64,000 bases of DNA from DATFDN01 sp963830565 (GTDB taxonomy: Bacteria > Pseudomonadota > Alphaproteobacteria > Acetobacterales > Acetobacteraceae). Numbering within the stretch: position 1 is the first letter of the stretch; the number at the start of each line of letters is the position of its first letter. Positions 16,484 through 25,318 of this stretch are shown here, piece by piece. A program made the translations under genes and the position numbers. A model generated the notes under the pieces. That model was not told the DNA's origin and searched no databases. It saw only the letters and a list, made by a program, of their open reading frames with translations. The stretch is taken from contig CAWHMO010000002.1 of the NCBI GenBank assembly GCA_963830565.1, positions 124,001-188,000 of the forward strand. Direction: 5' to 3'.

Positions 16484-18271
16484 TCAAGGCGCCTTCGGTT
16501 TTGGCGGCAGCTCGACCTTGAGGGAAAGCTCCTTGAGTCGCGCGGGGGGCACCGGGGCCGGGGCGCCCATCATCAGGTCCTGTCCCTGCTGGTTCAGCGG
16601 GAACAGGATCACCTCCCGGATGTTGGGCTCGTCGGCCAGCAGCATCACGATGCGGTCGACCCCCGGTGCCGAGCCGCCATGCGGCGGCGCGCCGTAGCGG
16701 AAGGCGTTGAGCATGCCCCCGAACCGCGCCTCCACCTCCTGCTCAGCATAGCCCGCGATCTCGAACGCCTTGAGCATGATGTCGGGCCGGTGGTTGCGGA
16801 TCGCACCCGACGACAGCTCCACCCCGTTGCAGACAATATCGTACTGGAATGCCTTGATGCTCAGCGGATCCAGCGTTTGCAGCGCCTCCATCCCGCCTTG
16901 CGGCATGGAGAACGGGTTGTGGCTGAAGTCGATCTCCCCGGTCTCCTCGTTCAGCTCGTACATCGGGAAATCGGTGATCCAGCAGAAGCGGAACGCGCCG
17001 CTCTCGACGAGATCGAGCTCCTGGCCGAGGCGCGTGCGGACCAGGCCCGCGAACTTCCAGGCCTCCTCGCGCTTGCCGGCCGCGAAGAACACGGCATCAC
17101 CCGGCTTGAGGCCACAGGCGGCGCGGATCGCTTCGGCGCGCGCCGGCTCCAGGTTGCGCGCGATCGGGCCTTTCGGCCCCTCGGCGTCGAAGGTGATGTA
17201 GCCGAGGCCGCCGCCGCCCTCGGCCTTGGCCCAGTCGTTCAGTCTATCGAAAAAGCTGCGCGGCTGCCCCGCCGCGCCCGGCGCGGGGATCGCCCGGACC
17301 ACGCCGCCCGCGGCGGCAATGCGCGCGAACAGTCCGAAATTCGATGCGGCGAAGTGCTCGGTCACGTCGCGGATGCGCAGCGTGTTGCGCAGGTCGGGCT
17401 TGTCGGTGCCGAACTCCAGCAGCGCCGTCTCGTACGGGATGCGCGGGAACGGCGCCGGCGAGACCGCCCTTCCCTCGCCAAACTCCTCGAACACGCCGGC
17501 GATCACCGGCTCGATCGTGGCGAACACATCCTCCTGCGTGACGAAGCTCATCTCGAAATCGAGCTGGTAGAACTCGCCGGGGCTGCGGTCGGCGCGCGAG
17601 GCCTCATCGCGGAAGCACGGCGCGATCTGGAAGTAGCGGTCGAACCCGGCCACCATGATGAGCTGCTTGAATTGCTGCGGCGCCTGCGGCAGCGCGTAGA
17701 ACGTGCCGGGATGAACGCGCGACGGCACCAGGAAGTCGCGCGCCCCCTCCGGGCTGGACGCGGTCAGGATCGGCGTCTGGAACTCGGTGAAGCCGGCCTC
17801 GATCATGCGGCGGCGGATCGAGGCGATCACCTGCGCGCGCAGCATCATGTTGCGGTGCAGCTTGTCGCGGCGCAGATCGAGGAAGCGGTATTTGAGCCGG
17901 AGCTCCTCCGGGTACTTCTCCTCGCCCGCCACCTGGATCGGCAGCACCTCGGCCGCCGACTGCACGACCAACTCGTTGGCCCGCAGCTCGATCTCGCCCG
18001 TGGGCAGGCGCGGATTCGTGGTCCCCGGCTCGCGCTTCACCACCTCGCCGGTCACGGTAAGAACACTCTCCGGCCGGATCGCGTCGGCGGCGGCGAAGGC
18101 CGGGCTGCCGGCGGGAAAGACGCACTGTGTCAGGCCGTAATTGTCTCGCAGATCGAGGAACAGCAGGCCGCCATGGTCGCGCTTGGCATGCACCCAGCCC
18201 GAGAGCCGGGCGGTCTGCCCCGCGTCGGAGGCGCGGAGCGCGCCGCAGGTATGGGTGCGGTAGGCGTGCAT
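16484..18271 (-). CDS. aspS: Aspartyl-tRNA synthetase
   Basis: 595 aa from the ATG at 18271 (MHAYRTHTCGALRASDAG), the usual class IIb start and length. Visible blocks are the OB-fold anticodon domain (SGWVHAKRDHGGLLFLDLRD), motif 2 (FRDEASRADRSPGEFYQLDFE), the bacterial insertion domain and motif 3 (GGSAPGVDRIVMLL). A longer open frame upstream contains no family sequence. Alphaproteobacterial AspRS is often non-discriminating, which would require GatCAB. Divergent from rnd with a 111-nt gap. Confidence 0.97.
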   Translation of the reverse strand: MHAYRTHTCGALRASDAGQTARLSGWVHAKRDHGGLLFLDLRDNYGLTQCVFPAGSPAFAAADAIRPESVLTVTGEVVKREPGTTNPRLPTGEIELRANELVVQSAAEVLPIQVAGEEKYPEELRLKYRFLDLRRDKLHRNMMLRAQVIASIRRRMIEAGFTEFQTPILTASSPEGARDFLVPSRVHPGTFYALPQAPQQFKQLIMVAGFDRYFQIAPCFRDEASRADRSPGEFYQLDFEMSFVTQEDVFATIEPVIAGVFEEFGEGRAVSPAPFPRIPYETALLEFGTDKPDLRNTLRIRDVTEHFAASNFGLFARIAAAGGVVRAIPAPGAAGQPRSFFDRLNDWAKAEGGGGLGYITFDAEGPKGPIARNLEPARAEAIRAACGLKPGDAVFFAAGKREEAWKFAGLVRTRLGQELDLVESGAFRFCWITDFPMYELNEETGEIDFSHNPFSMPQGGMEALQTLDPLSIKAFQYDIVCNGVELSSGAIRNHRPDIMLKAFEIAGYAEQEVEARFGGMLNAFRYGAPPHGGSAPGVDRIVMLLADEPNIREVILFPLNQQGQDLMMGAPAPVPPARLKELSLKVELPPKPKAP

Positions 18272-18382
18272 GACTGGTCCCGGCTGGCCTGGAGCGGCGG
18301 CACACAAGCCCCGCCGTCCTAGGCAAGTCAAGGCCGCGGGCGCCGGCTTTTGCCGATACTCCCGTCCGTGTAGAAGCCCAAG

Positions 18383-19564
18383 ATGTCCCGCGCGCCCCGT
18401 CCCGACTTCCCGCCGCCCGCGCTGATCGCCACCACCGAGGCGCTCGATGCTCTCTGCACGCGGCTGGCCGCGGAGGCGTTCGTGACCGTGGACACCGAGT
18501 TCATGCGCGAACGCACCTATTGGCCGGAGCTCTGCGTCGTGCAGCTCGCCGGAGCCGGCGAGGTTGCCGTGGTGGACGCCGAGGCGCCGGACCTCGACCT
18601 CGCGGCGCTCGGGCGCCTGCTCGCCGACCCCGCCGTGATGAAGGTGTTCCACGCCGGGCGCCAGGACATCGAGATCTTCGTGCTGAAGTTCGGCGCCGTG
18701 CCGAAGCCTCTTTTCGACACCCAGATCGCGGCGATGGTGGCGGGCTTCGGCGACCAGGTCGGCTATGACGCCCTGGTATCAGCGCTGGCCGGCGGGCACA
18801 TCGACAAGGTGCACCGCTTCAGCGACTGGGCGGCGCGCCCGCTCTCGGCCGCGCAGATCGCCTACGCCGCCGGCGACGTGACTTGGCTCCGCATCGTGTA
18901 CGAGAAATTGCGCGATCGGCTGGAGCAGGACGGCCGGCTCGACTGGGTGGGCGAGGAGATGGCGGCGCTGGCCGATCCAGCGACCTACAGCGCCGACCCG
19001 CAGACGGCATGGGAAAGGCTGCGCCCGCGCACCGGCAACCGCCGCTATCTCGGCACGCTGCGCGCGCTCGCCGCTTGGCGCGAGCGCGAGGCGCAGCGCG
19101 CCAACATCCCGCGCCAGCGCCTGGTCAAGGACGAGACGTTGACCGAGATCGCGGCGACGGCGCCCGACACGCCCGATGCGCTCGCCCGAGCGCGGGGGAT
19201 CACGCGCGGCTTCGCCGAAGGGCGGACCGGCGCCTCGCTGCTGGCCGCCATCGCCGAGGCCAAATCCATGCCTGACGATGCCCTGCCCGAAGCGCGCGGC
19301 CGCGACGCCGTCCGCCCCTCCCCGGCCCTGGTCGCGCTGCTGAAGGTGCTGCTCGCCGCCCAGGCCGAACAACATCATGTCGCCGCGCGGCTGGTGGCGA
19401 GTTCCGAGGAGATCGACCGGCTGGCGCTGGGCGAGGATGCGAACATTACGGCGCTGCACGGCTGGCGACGCGAGGTGTTCGGCGAGGACGCGCTGGCGCT
19501 GCGCGCGGGAAGGATCGCCTTGGGCGTGGAGGGGCGCCGGGTCAAGCTGATCCGTACGCCGTAA
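18383..19564 (+). CDS. rnd: Ribonuclease D
   Basis: 393-aa 3'-5' exoribonuclease that trims tRNA precursors. DEDDy catalytic motifs are present: DTEFMRE (Asp37, Glu39), HAGRQDIE and YAAGDVTWL (Tyr with Asp). An HRDC-type helical region follows the nuclease domain (about 200-290). Length agrees with the family. Divergent from aspS, an arrangement found widely in alphaproteobacteria. Confidence 0.95.
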   Translation: MSRAPRPDFPPPALIATTEALDALCTRLAAEAFVTVDTEFMRERTYWPELCVVQLAGAGEVAVVDAEAPDLDLAALGRLLADPAVMKVFHAGRQDIEIFVLKFGAVPKPLFDTQIAAMVAGFGDQVGYDALVSALAGGHIDKVHRFSDWAARPLSAAQIAYAAGDVTWLRIVYEKLRDRLEQDGRLDWVGEEMAALADPATYSADPQTAWERLRPRTGNRRYLGTLRALAAWREREAQRANIPRQRLVKDETLTEIAATAPDTPDALARARGITRGFAEGRTGASLLAAIAEAKSMPDDALPEARGRDAVRPSPALVALLKVLLAAQAEQHHVAARLVASSEEIDRLALGEDANITALHGWRREVFGEDALALRAGRIALGVEGRRVKLIRTP

Positions 19565-19602
19565 TAGAACGCGCGGAATCCGGCGGAACGAAGGAGTCAC
19601 AG

Positions 19603-20148
19603 ATGGCCGACCATGACCTCGCCGCGCTGTGGGAGGAGCACTGCCGCTCCGAGTTCGAGACGCGGGACGTGGACGCCACCATGGCGAGCATGGTGGACGA
19701 CCCCTACGTGAACCACGTCCCCACGATGACCGGCGGCGTCGGGCACGAGCAGCTCAAGCGCTTCTACCGCCACCACTTCATCGGCGAGAACCCGGAGGAC
19801 ACGCGACTGGTCCCGATCAGCCGCACCGTAGGTGCTGACAGCGTCGTGGACGAGGTGTTGTTCTGCTTCACCCACACGCGGGAGATCGACTGGATGCTGC
19901 CCGGCATCCCGCCTACGGGCCGCCCGGTCGAGATCCCCCTCGTCGCAATCATCCGCTTCCGCGACGGCAAGCTCGTGCATGAGCACATCTACTGGGATCA
20001 GGCGTCGGTGCTGGTGCAGATCGGCCTGCTGGACCCGGCGGGCCTGCCTGTCGCGGGCGCCGAGACCGCGCGCAAGGTGCTCGACAAGACGCTTCCCAGC
20101 AACGCGCTCATGCGCAACTGGGCCAGCAGCGAAGGCAAGCCGCTGTAG
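19603..20148 (+). CDS. NTF2-like (SnoaL-type) family protein
   Basis: 181 aa. The fold pattern LWEEHCRSEFETRDVDATMA, a central FYRHHF, then IPLVAIIRFRDGKLVHEHIYWDQ is that of SnoaL/NTF2-like alpha+beta barrels. Many members are small isomerases, dehydratases or ligand-binding proteins. A purine-rich AAGGAG precedes the ATG. It lies between rnd and the LIV transporter, both on the same strand. No substrate can be inferred. Confidence 0.75.
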   Translation: MADHDLAALWEEHCRSEFETRDVDATMASMVDDPYVNHVPTMTGGVGHEQLKRFYRHHFIGENPEDTRLVPISRTVGADSVVDEVLFCFTHTREIDWMLPGIPPTGRPVEIPLVAIIRFRDGKLVHEHIYWDQASVLVQIGLLDPAGLPVAGAETARKVLDKTLPSNALMRNWASSEGKPL

Positions 20149-20256
20149 GCCCCTTGCGCCAGAGACCCTGGCGGGACGCCTTGAAGCTGCCGTCTTCCTT
20201 GCGCCTCGGTCCTTCCTGACCTATTCCGCGACCGACACTGGGTCCGGAAACACGCC

Positions 20257-21514
20257 ATGAAGCTTCGGTCTGCCCTCGCCGGCCTTGCCGCGCTCGCCGC
20301 CTCCTGGATCGCACCCTTTGCCCCGGTGCATGCACAGCAGGCCCCGGCCGCCATCACCATCGGCCATGTCCATGCCAGTTCCGGGGCGTATGCCGCGATC
20401 TCGATGCCGGTCTATTACGGGCTGAAGCTCTGGGTCGATCAGATCAACGCCAGCGGCGGCGCCTTCGTGAAGGCGTACAACAAGAAGATCCCGCTCAAGC
20501 TCATCAGCTACGACGATCAGAGCAATCCGGCGACCGCGGCCACGCTGATCAACCAGCTCATCACCCAGGACCACGTTAACATGCTGGTGTGCGACTCCGG
20601 CTCGGTGCTGACCGCGGTCGCGGTGCCGATCGCGCGCGAGCACAAGATGTTCCTGTTCGATCCGACCGGCACCGGGGCGCCGTTCTTCAGCAAGGACAAT
20701 CCCTACATCGCGCTGCTGGCCGACCCCGCTTCGACCATCTGGCCGAAATACACCGCCGACTTCCTGAGCACCGAGGGGCCACGGCTCGGTCTGAACACGG
20801 TGGCGCTGCTGTACTCCACCAACGATTTCACCGGCACGCAGGCGGCCGCGCTCCGGAAATTCCTCACCGAGGCGGGGAAGGTCAAGATCGTCTATGACCA
20901 GGGCGTGCCGACCAGCACCTCGAACTACACGGTGCTGATCAACAACATCGCTGCCAAGAACCCCGATGCGGTGATCGAGCTGGGCTATCCAGGCAACGAC
21001 ATCGCCTTCCTGCGGAATCTCCAGGAACTCGGGCGAGAAGTTCAAGTTCCTGTTCGCCGTCTATCCGGGTGTCGAGCCGGAGGAGCTGTTCAAGAACGTC
21101 GGCATCGATGGCCTGAAGGGCGTGTTTACCTATGTCACCGGGGCGGAGTATCCGTTCAAGGTCACCGCCGGGATGGACCTTCCCCAGTACAAGGCGGCCT
21201 GGGAGAAGACCTACGGCCACACGCCGGGGGCGGCGTTCGGTTTCAACGCGGTCGCCGGCTACGTCGTCGGGATCGTGCTACAGGAGACGCTGAAGGACGC
21301 GAAGAGCCTCGACCAGATGGCGCTGCACGATGCGGTGTTCGGGTTGTCAGGCAAGCTGGTCGGGCTGTCGGGGCCGTTCAAGCTCGACGAGACGGGCGCG
21401 CAGATCGGCGAACTCACGCCGCTCGGTCAGGTCGAGCCGGAGGGTAAGGGCATGAAGCTGGTGGTGGTCTATCCGCCCGACTTCGCCAATGGGCAGCCGG
21501 TGATCGGCAAGTGA
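20257..21514 (+). pseudogene. livK: LivK-type ABC substrate-binding protein, one-base frameshift
   Basis: Periplasmic binding protein of the branched-chain amino acid/amide family. Signal peptide MKLRSALAGLAALAASW ending VHAQQ, then ITIGHVHASSGAYAAI and the hinge regions. At about 21028 the frame shifts: CAGGAACTCGGGCGAGAAG contains one extra base relative to the conserved continuation SGEKFKFLFAVYPG. The remainder (FTYVTGAEYPF to GQPVIGK) is intact in the next frame. Without correction the product would be a misfolded protein. It heads a complete LIV transporter, so an assembly error or recent mutation are both plausible. Confidence 0.85.
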
Positions 21515-21515
21515 G

Positions 21516-21617
21516 CCCTCACCCCGACCCTCTCCCAAGGGGAGAGAGGGCGTTGAACAAACGAACGTCGCTCCCTACGCCCCCTCTCCCGCTTGCGGGA
21601 GAGGGTTGGGGTGAGGG
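21516..21617 (+). repeat. Two-hairpin interspersed repeat, copy 3
   Basis: Starts directly after the binding-protein stop and ends 12 nt before the permease ATG. Outer arms CCCTCACCCCGACCCTCTCC and GGGAGAGGGTTGGGGTGAGG. The spacer begins GGGCGTTGAACAAACGAACG. Inside the operon it may set differential expression of the binding protein and permeases. Confidence 0.9.
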
Positions 21618-21629
21618 CAGCCGCCGGAC

Positions 21630-22505
21630 ATGCTGAGCGCGGCCATCATCGAAGGCCTGTTCTTCGGCCTCTACTTCACCCTGGTCGGGCTCGGGCTCAA
21701 TCTCGTGTTCGGCGTCATGCGCATCGTCAATCTCGCGCACGGCGATTTTCTCATGCTTGGCGCCTACGGGGCGTTCTGGTTTTTCACGCTGCTCGGGCTG
21801 CATCCGCTCGCCTCGGCGGCGCTGATGCTGGTCGCCCTGCTGCTGATCGGCATTCCCATCTACTACCTGATCGTGCCGCGCCTGATGCGCGCCCGCGACA
21901 CGGAGATGCTGTCGCTGATCCTGTTCTTCGGCATGTCGCAGATGATCGAGGCGATCGTCTCCATCCTGTTCGGCAATACCGAGCGCTCGATCCCCGCGCG
22001 CATCTTCGGCATCGGCCCTGTGGAGATCCTTACGGCACGGATGCCGCGCGCCTGGGTCTACAGCGCGGCCGCCAGCGCGGTCTGCGTGATCGGGGTGTAC
22101 GTCTATCTCTACCGCACCCGGCTCGGCACGCTGACCCGCGCGGTGATGGTCTCGCGCGACGAGGCGCTGGCGACGGGGATCGACATCCATTTCGTCTCGG
22201 CGGTCGCCTTCGGCATCGGCATCGCGCTCGCCGGCATCGCCGGGGTGTTCGAGCCGTTCATGCTGGGCAGCGTGACGCCCAATCTCGGCGTCAACATCAA
22301 CATCGCCGCCTTCGCGGTCATCGTGGTGGGCACGCTCGGCAATCCGCTCGGCACGGTGCTGGGCGGCCTGATCTATGGCATCTCGCTGATGCTGATGCAG
22401 ACCTATCTCAGCTCCTGGGCGAACCTGCTGCCCAACCTGCTGCTGATCGCGGTCCTGCTGGTCCGACCGGAGGGCCTGCTCGGCCGGCAGGTGAGGCGTG
22501 CCTGA
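21630..22505 (+). CDS. livH: Branched-chain amino acid ABC transporter permease LivH
   Basis: 291-aa inner-membrane permease with about eight hydrophobic segments. It contains the family start GLFFGLYFTLVGLGLNLVFG and MRIVNLAHGDFLMLGAYGAF. The C-terminal EAA-like loop region (GTLGNPLGTVLGGLIYGI) precedes the end. Second gene of a livK-H-M-G-F cluster and overlaps livM by 8 nt. The substrate could be branched-chain amino acids, amides or aromatic acids, since this family is broad. Confidence 0.92.
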   Translation: MLSAAIIEGLFFGLYFTLVGLGLNLVFGVMRIVNLAHGDFLMLGAYGAFWFFTLLGLHPLASAALMLVALLLIGIPIYYLIVPRLMRARDTEMLSLILFFGMSQMIEAIVSILFGNTERSIPARIFGIGPVEILTARMPRAWVYSAAASAVCVIGVYVYLYRTRLGTLTRAVMVSRDEALATGIDIHFVSAVAFGIGIALAGIAGVFEPFMLGSVTPNLGVNINIAAFAVIVVGTLGNPLGTVLGGLIYGISLMLMQTYLSSWANLLPNLLLIAVLLVRPEGLLGRQVRRA

Positions 22506-23463
22506 ACCCGGCGGCAATCGGCTGGCGCGCGCCCGTGCGCGTCACCCGCGCCGCGCTTGGGGCGATCTCGCGGTCGCCCTTGTCGCCATCGCGGTGATGG
22601 GGTTCGCGCGCGGCGTCTACGCCAACGAGCTGCTGCTGTTCAACTTCATGATGTTCATCACTCTCGCGCAGGGGTTGAACATCATCTACGGCTTCACCGG
22701 CTACCTGCCGTTCGGTTATGTCGGCTTCTACGGCGCGGGTGCCTACGGGTTCGCCCTGGCGGTGATGCACCTGCATGTCGGCCCGTTGCCGGCGATGCTA
22801 TGCGCCGCCGCCGCCGCGGTGATCCTGGGCGTCATCCTGATCCCGCTGCTGCGCCTGTCCGGCGCCTACTTCGCCATCGCCAGCCTGGCGGCGGCGCAAG
22901 CGACATACGAGATCATCGCCAACCCGACCTTGGAGGAGATCACCAAGGGGCCGTACGGCGTCTCGCTGACCGGCGTGTTCGCGCCCGCCTTCTCCTACTA
23001 TGTCGGGCTGTTCGTGATGGCGCTGACCTTGCTGGCGGTGGTGTTCCTGCGCAATTCGCGCTTCGGTCTGTCCTTGCAGGCCATCCGCGAGGACCCGGTC
23101 AGCGCCGAGATGGCCGGCGTCTCCGTGGTGCGTGGCCGCATCATCGCCTGGCTGCTCTCGGCGCTGATCGCCGGGCTGGTGGGCGGCGCGTTCGCCTGGC
23201 ACATCTCGGTGTTCTACCCCGACAGCGCCTTCGACCTCGGCATCTCGATCTTCGCCGTGGTGTTCGCCTTGTTCGGCGGCATCACCACACTGACCGGCCC
23301 GCTGCTCGGCGTGCTGATCCTGTACGGCGTGTACAACTGGATCGGCATCAGCGTGCCGCAGTATTTCCAGCTCATCTACGGCGCGCTGATCATGGTCCTC
23401 GTGCTGTTCCTGCCGAACGGCCTGGTGTCCCTGCTGACCAGCCGGGGCGTCCGTGTCCCCTGA
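22498..23463 (+). CDS. livM: Branched-chain amino acid ABC transporter permease LivM
   Basis: 321-aa permease starting at a GTG inside the livH end. The conserved FMMFITLAQGLNIIYGFTGY and GYVGFYGAGAYGFAL segments, and the loop AIREDPVSAEMAGVSVVRGR, are diagnostic of LivM. It forms the membrane channel with LivH. It overlaps livG by 11 nt, indicating tight translational coupling. Confidence 0.92.
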   Translation: MPEPGGNRLARARARHPRRAWGDLAVALVAIAVMGFARGVYANELLLFNFMMFITLAQGLNIIYGFTGYLPFGYVGFYGAGAYGFALAVMHLHVGPLPAMLCAAAAAVILGVILIPLLRLSGAYFAIASLAAAQATYEIIANPTLEEITKGPYGVSLTGVFAPAFSYYVGLFVMALTLLAVVFLRNSRFGLSLQAIREDPVSAEMAGVSVVRGRIIAWLLSALIAGLVGGAFAWHISVFYPDSAFDLGISIFAVVFALFGGITTLTGPLLGVLILYGVYNWIGISVPQYFQLIYGALIMVLVLFLPNGLVSLLTSRGVRVP

Positions 23464-24175
23464 GCCTCCGCTTCTGTCCGTCGAGAACGTCGTCAAGCGG
23501 TTCGGCGGCTTCCGCGCGCTCGACCAGGTGAGCTTTGACCTGCACGCGGGCGAGGTTCTGGGCCTCGTCGGGCCGAACGGGTCGGGCAAGACCACCTGCA
23601 TCAATGTGATCTCGGGGCTGTACGCCCCCGACGGGGGGCGCGTGCTGTATCAGGGAAGCTCGATCGGCGGCACCTCGGCGCACCGTCTGGCGCGGCAGGG
23701 GATCAATCGCACCTTCCAGTCGCCGAAGCCGTTCCTGTCGCTGACCGTGCGCGAGAATGTCGAGATCGCCGCAACGTACGGCAATCGCGGCGAGCCGCCT
23801 GACCTGGATGAACTGCTCGGCGCGCTCGATCTCGACCGTTTCGCCGAGAAGCCGGCGAGCGAGCTGAACAGCGCGCAGCAGAAGACGCTCGACCTTGCCC
23901 GCGCGCTCGCCACCTCCCCGCGCCTGCTGCTTGTCGATGAGCTGGCGGCCGGCCTGAACCCGGCCGAGCTGGGCCGCATGGCCGACCGACTGCGCGTGCT
24001 CGCCGGCCAAGGCATGGCCCTGCTCGTGGTGGAGCACCTGATGGGCTTCATCGACCGCGTGACCGACCGCGTGGTGGTGATGGCGGCGGGCAAGGAGTTC
24101 TTCGGCGGCACGCTCGCCGCCGCCACCAAGGACCCCGAGGTGATCCGCGTGTTCCTGGGCGGCGGCCATGGCTGA
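23453..24175 (+). CDS. livG: ABC transporter ATP-binding protein LivG
   Basis: 240 aa from a GTG. Walker A GPNGSGKTT, then INRTFQSPKPFLSLTVREN in the Q-loop region, an atypical ABC signature LNSAQQKTLDLARAL (NSAQQ in place of LSGGQ) and Walker B LLLVDELAAGL. The Q-loop and the C-terminal LivG extension fit the family. The altered signature is unusual but the rest looks functional. Overlaps livM and livF. Confidence 0.9.
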   Translation: MSPEPPLLSVENVVKRFGGFRALDQVSFDLHAGEVLGLVGPNGSGKTTCINVISGLYAPDGGRVLYQGSSIGGTSAHRLARQGINRTFQSPKPFLSLTVRENVEIAATYGNRGEPPDLDELLGALDLDRFAEKPASELNSAQQKTLDLARALATSPRLLLVDELAAGLNPAELGRMADRLRVLAGQGMALLVVEHLMGFIDRVTDRVVVMAAGKEFFGGTLAAATKDPEVIRVFLGGGHG

Positions 24176-24878
24176 ACCGCTGCTCGATGCGCGCGCCATC
24201 GAGGCCGGATACGGGCAGGTGCAGGTCCTGTGGGGCGCCGGGATCGACGTTCGGCCGCGCGAGAGCGTGGTGCTGCTGGGCGCCAACGGCGCCGGCAAGA
24301 CGACGCTGCTGAAGGTCATCGTCGGCCTGGTGCCGGCTTGGCGAGGCGAGGTGCGCCTGGCCGAGGCGGACGTGACCACGCTGCGTACCGACCGCCGGGT
24401 GCGCCGCGGGATGGCTTACATGTCCGAGCTCGGCGTGTTTCCGGGCCTCACGATCGACGAGAACCTGCGCATTGGCGGCCAGTTCGCCGAACGTGCGACG
24501 CTGTCGCGCCGCCTGGCGGAGCTCTACGCGGTGTTTCCCGACCTCGCCGCGCGCAAGCGCGGGCTGGCGGGCAGCCTGTCGGGCGGGCAGCGCAAGATGC
24601 TGGGCATCGCAAAGGCGCTCGCCTCCAGGCCGAAGGTGCTGGTGATGGACGAGCCCTCGGCCGGGCTGTCGCCGCTCTTCGTGCAGCAGGTGATCGAGGT
24701 GCTCGGCCGTTTCCGGGGCGAGGGGCTGGCAATGCTCATCGCCGAACAGAACGTCGCCTTCCTCGACCTCGCCGACCGGGTCTTCACGCTGGAGGGCGGG
24801 CGCATCCGCTTCGAGGGGAGCGTCGAGGCGCTGCACGCCGACGACGCGCTGCACCGGGCCTATTTCGGACTGGCCTGA
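24168..24878 (+). CDS. livF: ABC transporter ATP-binding protein LivF
   Basis: 236-aa second ATPase of the LIV transporter. Walker A GANGAGKTT, the Q-loop segment MAYMSELGVFPGLTIDENL, signature LSGGQRKMLGIAKAL, Walker B VLVMDEPSAGLSPLF and the H-loop region are all standard. It overlaps livG by 8 nt and closes the cluster. It pairs with LivG to power LivHM. Confidence 0.92.
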   Translation: MAEPLLDARAIEAGYGQVQVLWGAGIDVRPRESVVLLGANGAGKTTLLKVIVGLVPAWRGEVRLAEADVTTLRTDRRVRRGMAYMSELGVFPGLTIDENLRIGGQFAERATLSRRLAELYAVFPDLAARKRGLAGSLSGGQRKMLGIAKALASRPKVLVMDEPSAGLSPLFVQQVIEVLGRFRGEGLAMLIAEQNVAFLDLADRVFTLEGGRIRFEGSVEALHADDALHRAYFGLA

Positions 24879-24946
24879 GCGCCGCCGTTGACGAAATGTT
24901 CAGCGATGCCGACCATGGTGGCGGGACGCGATAGGAGGTGGTGCCC

Positions 24947-25249
24947 GTGGCGAGCAGTGGCAATGGAGCCGATCTGGGCTCTGTCATCGCCATGCTGTCC
25001 AGCGTGCTGGAGGGCCAGCAGGCGATGCGGGCCGACATCCAGGAGATCAAGGTACTCGTTAACCAGCACACCCTGACACTGGCCGAGCATGGCCGCAGGC
25101 TCAACGACCTCACCGGACAGGTGAACTCGCTGCGGGAGGCGGTCACGTCCTATCACGCCTCGGTCCTCGGCCACGGCATCCTCATCAGCGAGCTGGACGC
25201 GCGGGTTCGCCGCATCGAGCACCACCTGGACCTGCCGCCCGCGGCCTGA
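24947..25249 (+). CDS. Small coiled-coil protein, unknown function
   Basis: 100 aa from the GTG at 24947, 8 nt after a perfect AGGAGG. Two GTGs just upstream overlap or crowd that site and are less likely. From about residue 12 the protein is one long heptad-patterned helix (MLSSVLEGQQAMRADIQEIK, then VLVNQHTLTLAEHGRRLNDL). It has no transmembrane segment and ends HHLDLPPAA. The family is not recognised. It lies between livF and the acyl-CoA ligase gene, all on the plus strand. Confidence 0.65.
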   Translation: MASSGNGADLGSVIAMLSSVLEGQQAMRADIQEIKVLVNQHTLTLAEHGRRLNDLTGQVNSLREAVTSYHASVLGHGILISELDARVRRIEHHLDLPPAA

Positions 25250-25318
25250 GAGGCTCGCCGAGCCTATTCCGCATCGCCGCCGCGTTGGCCTACTCTGCTC
25301 CCGACCAGGGAGGCACTC

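Noticed and set aside
16379..18322. 647-codon plus-strand ORF opposite aspS
   Set aside because: Antisense shadow; aspS has all synthetase motifs on the minus strand.
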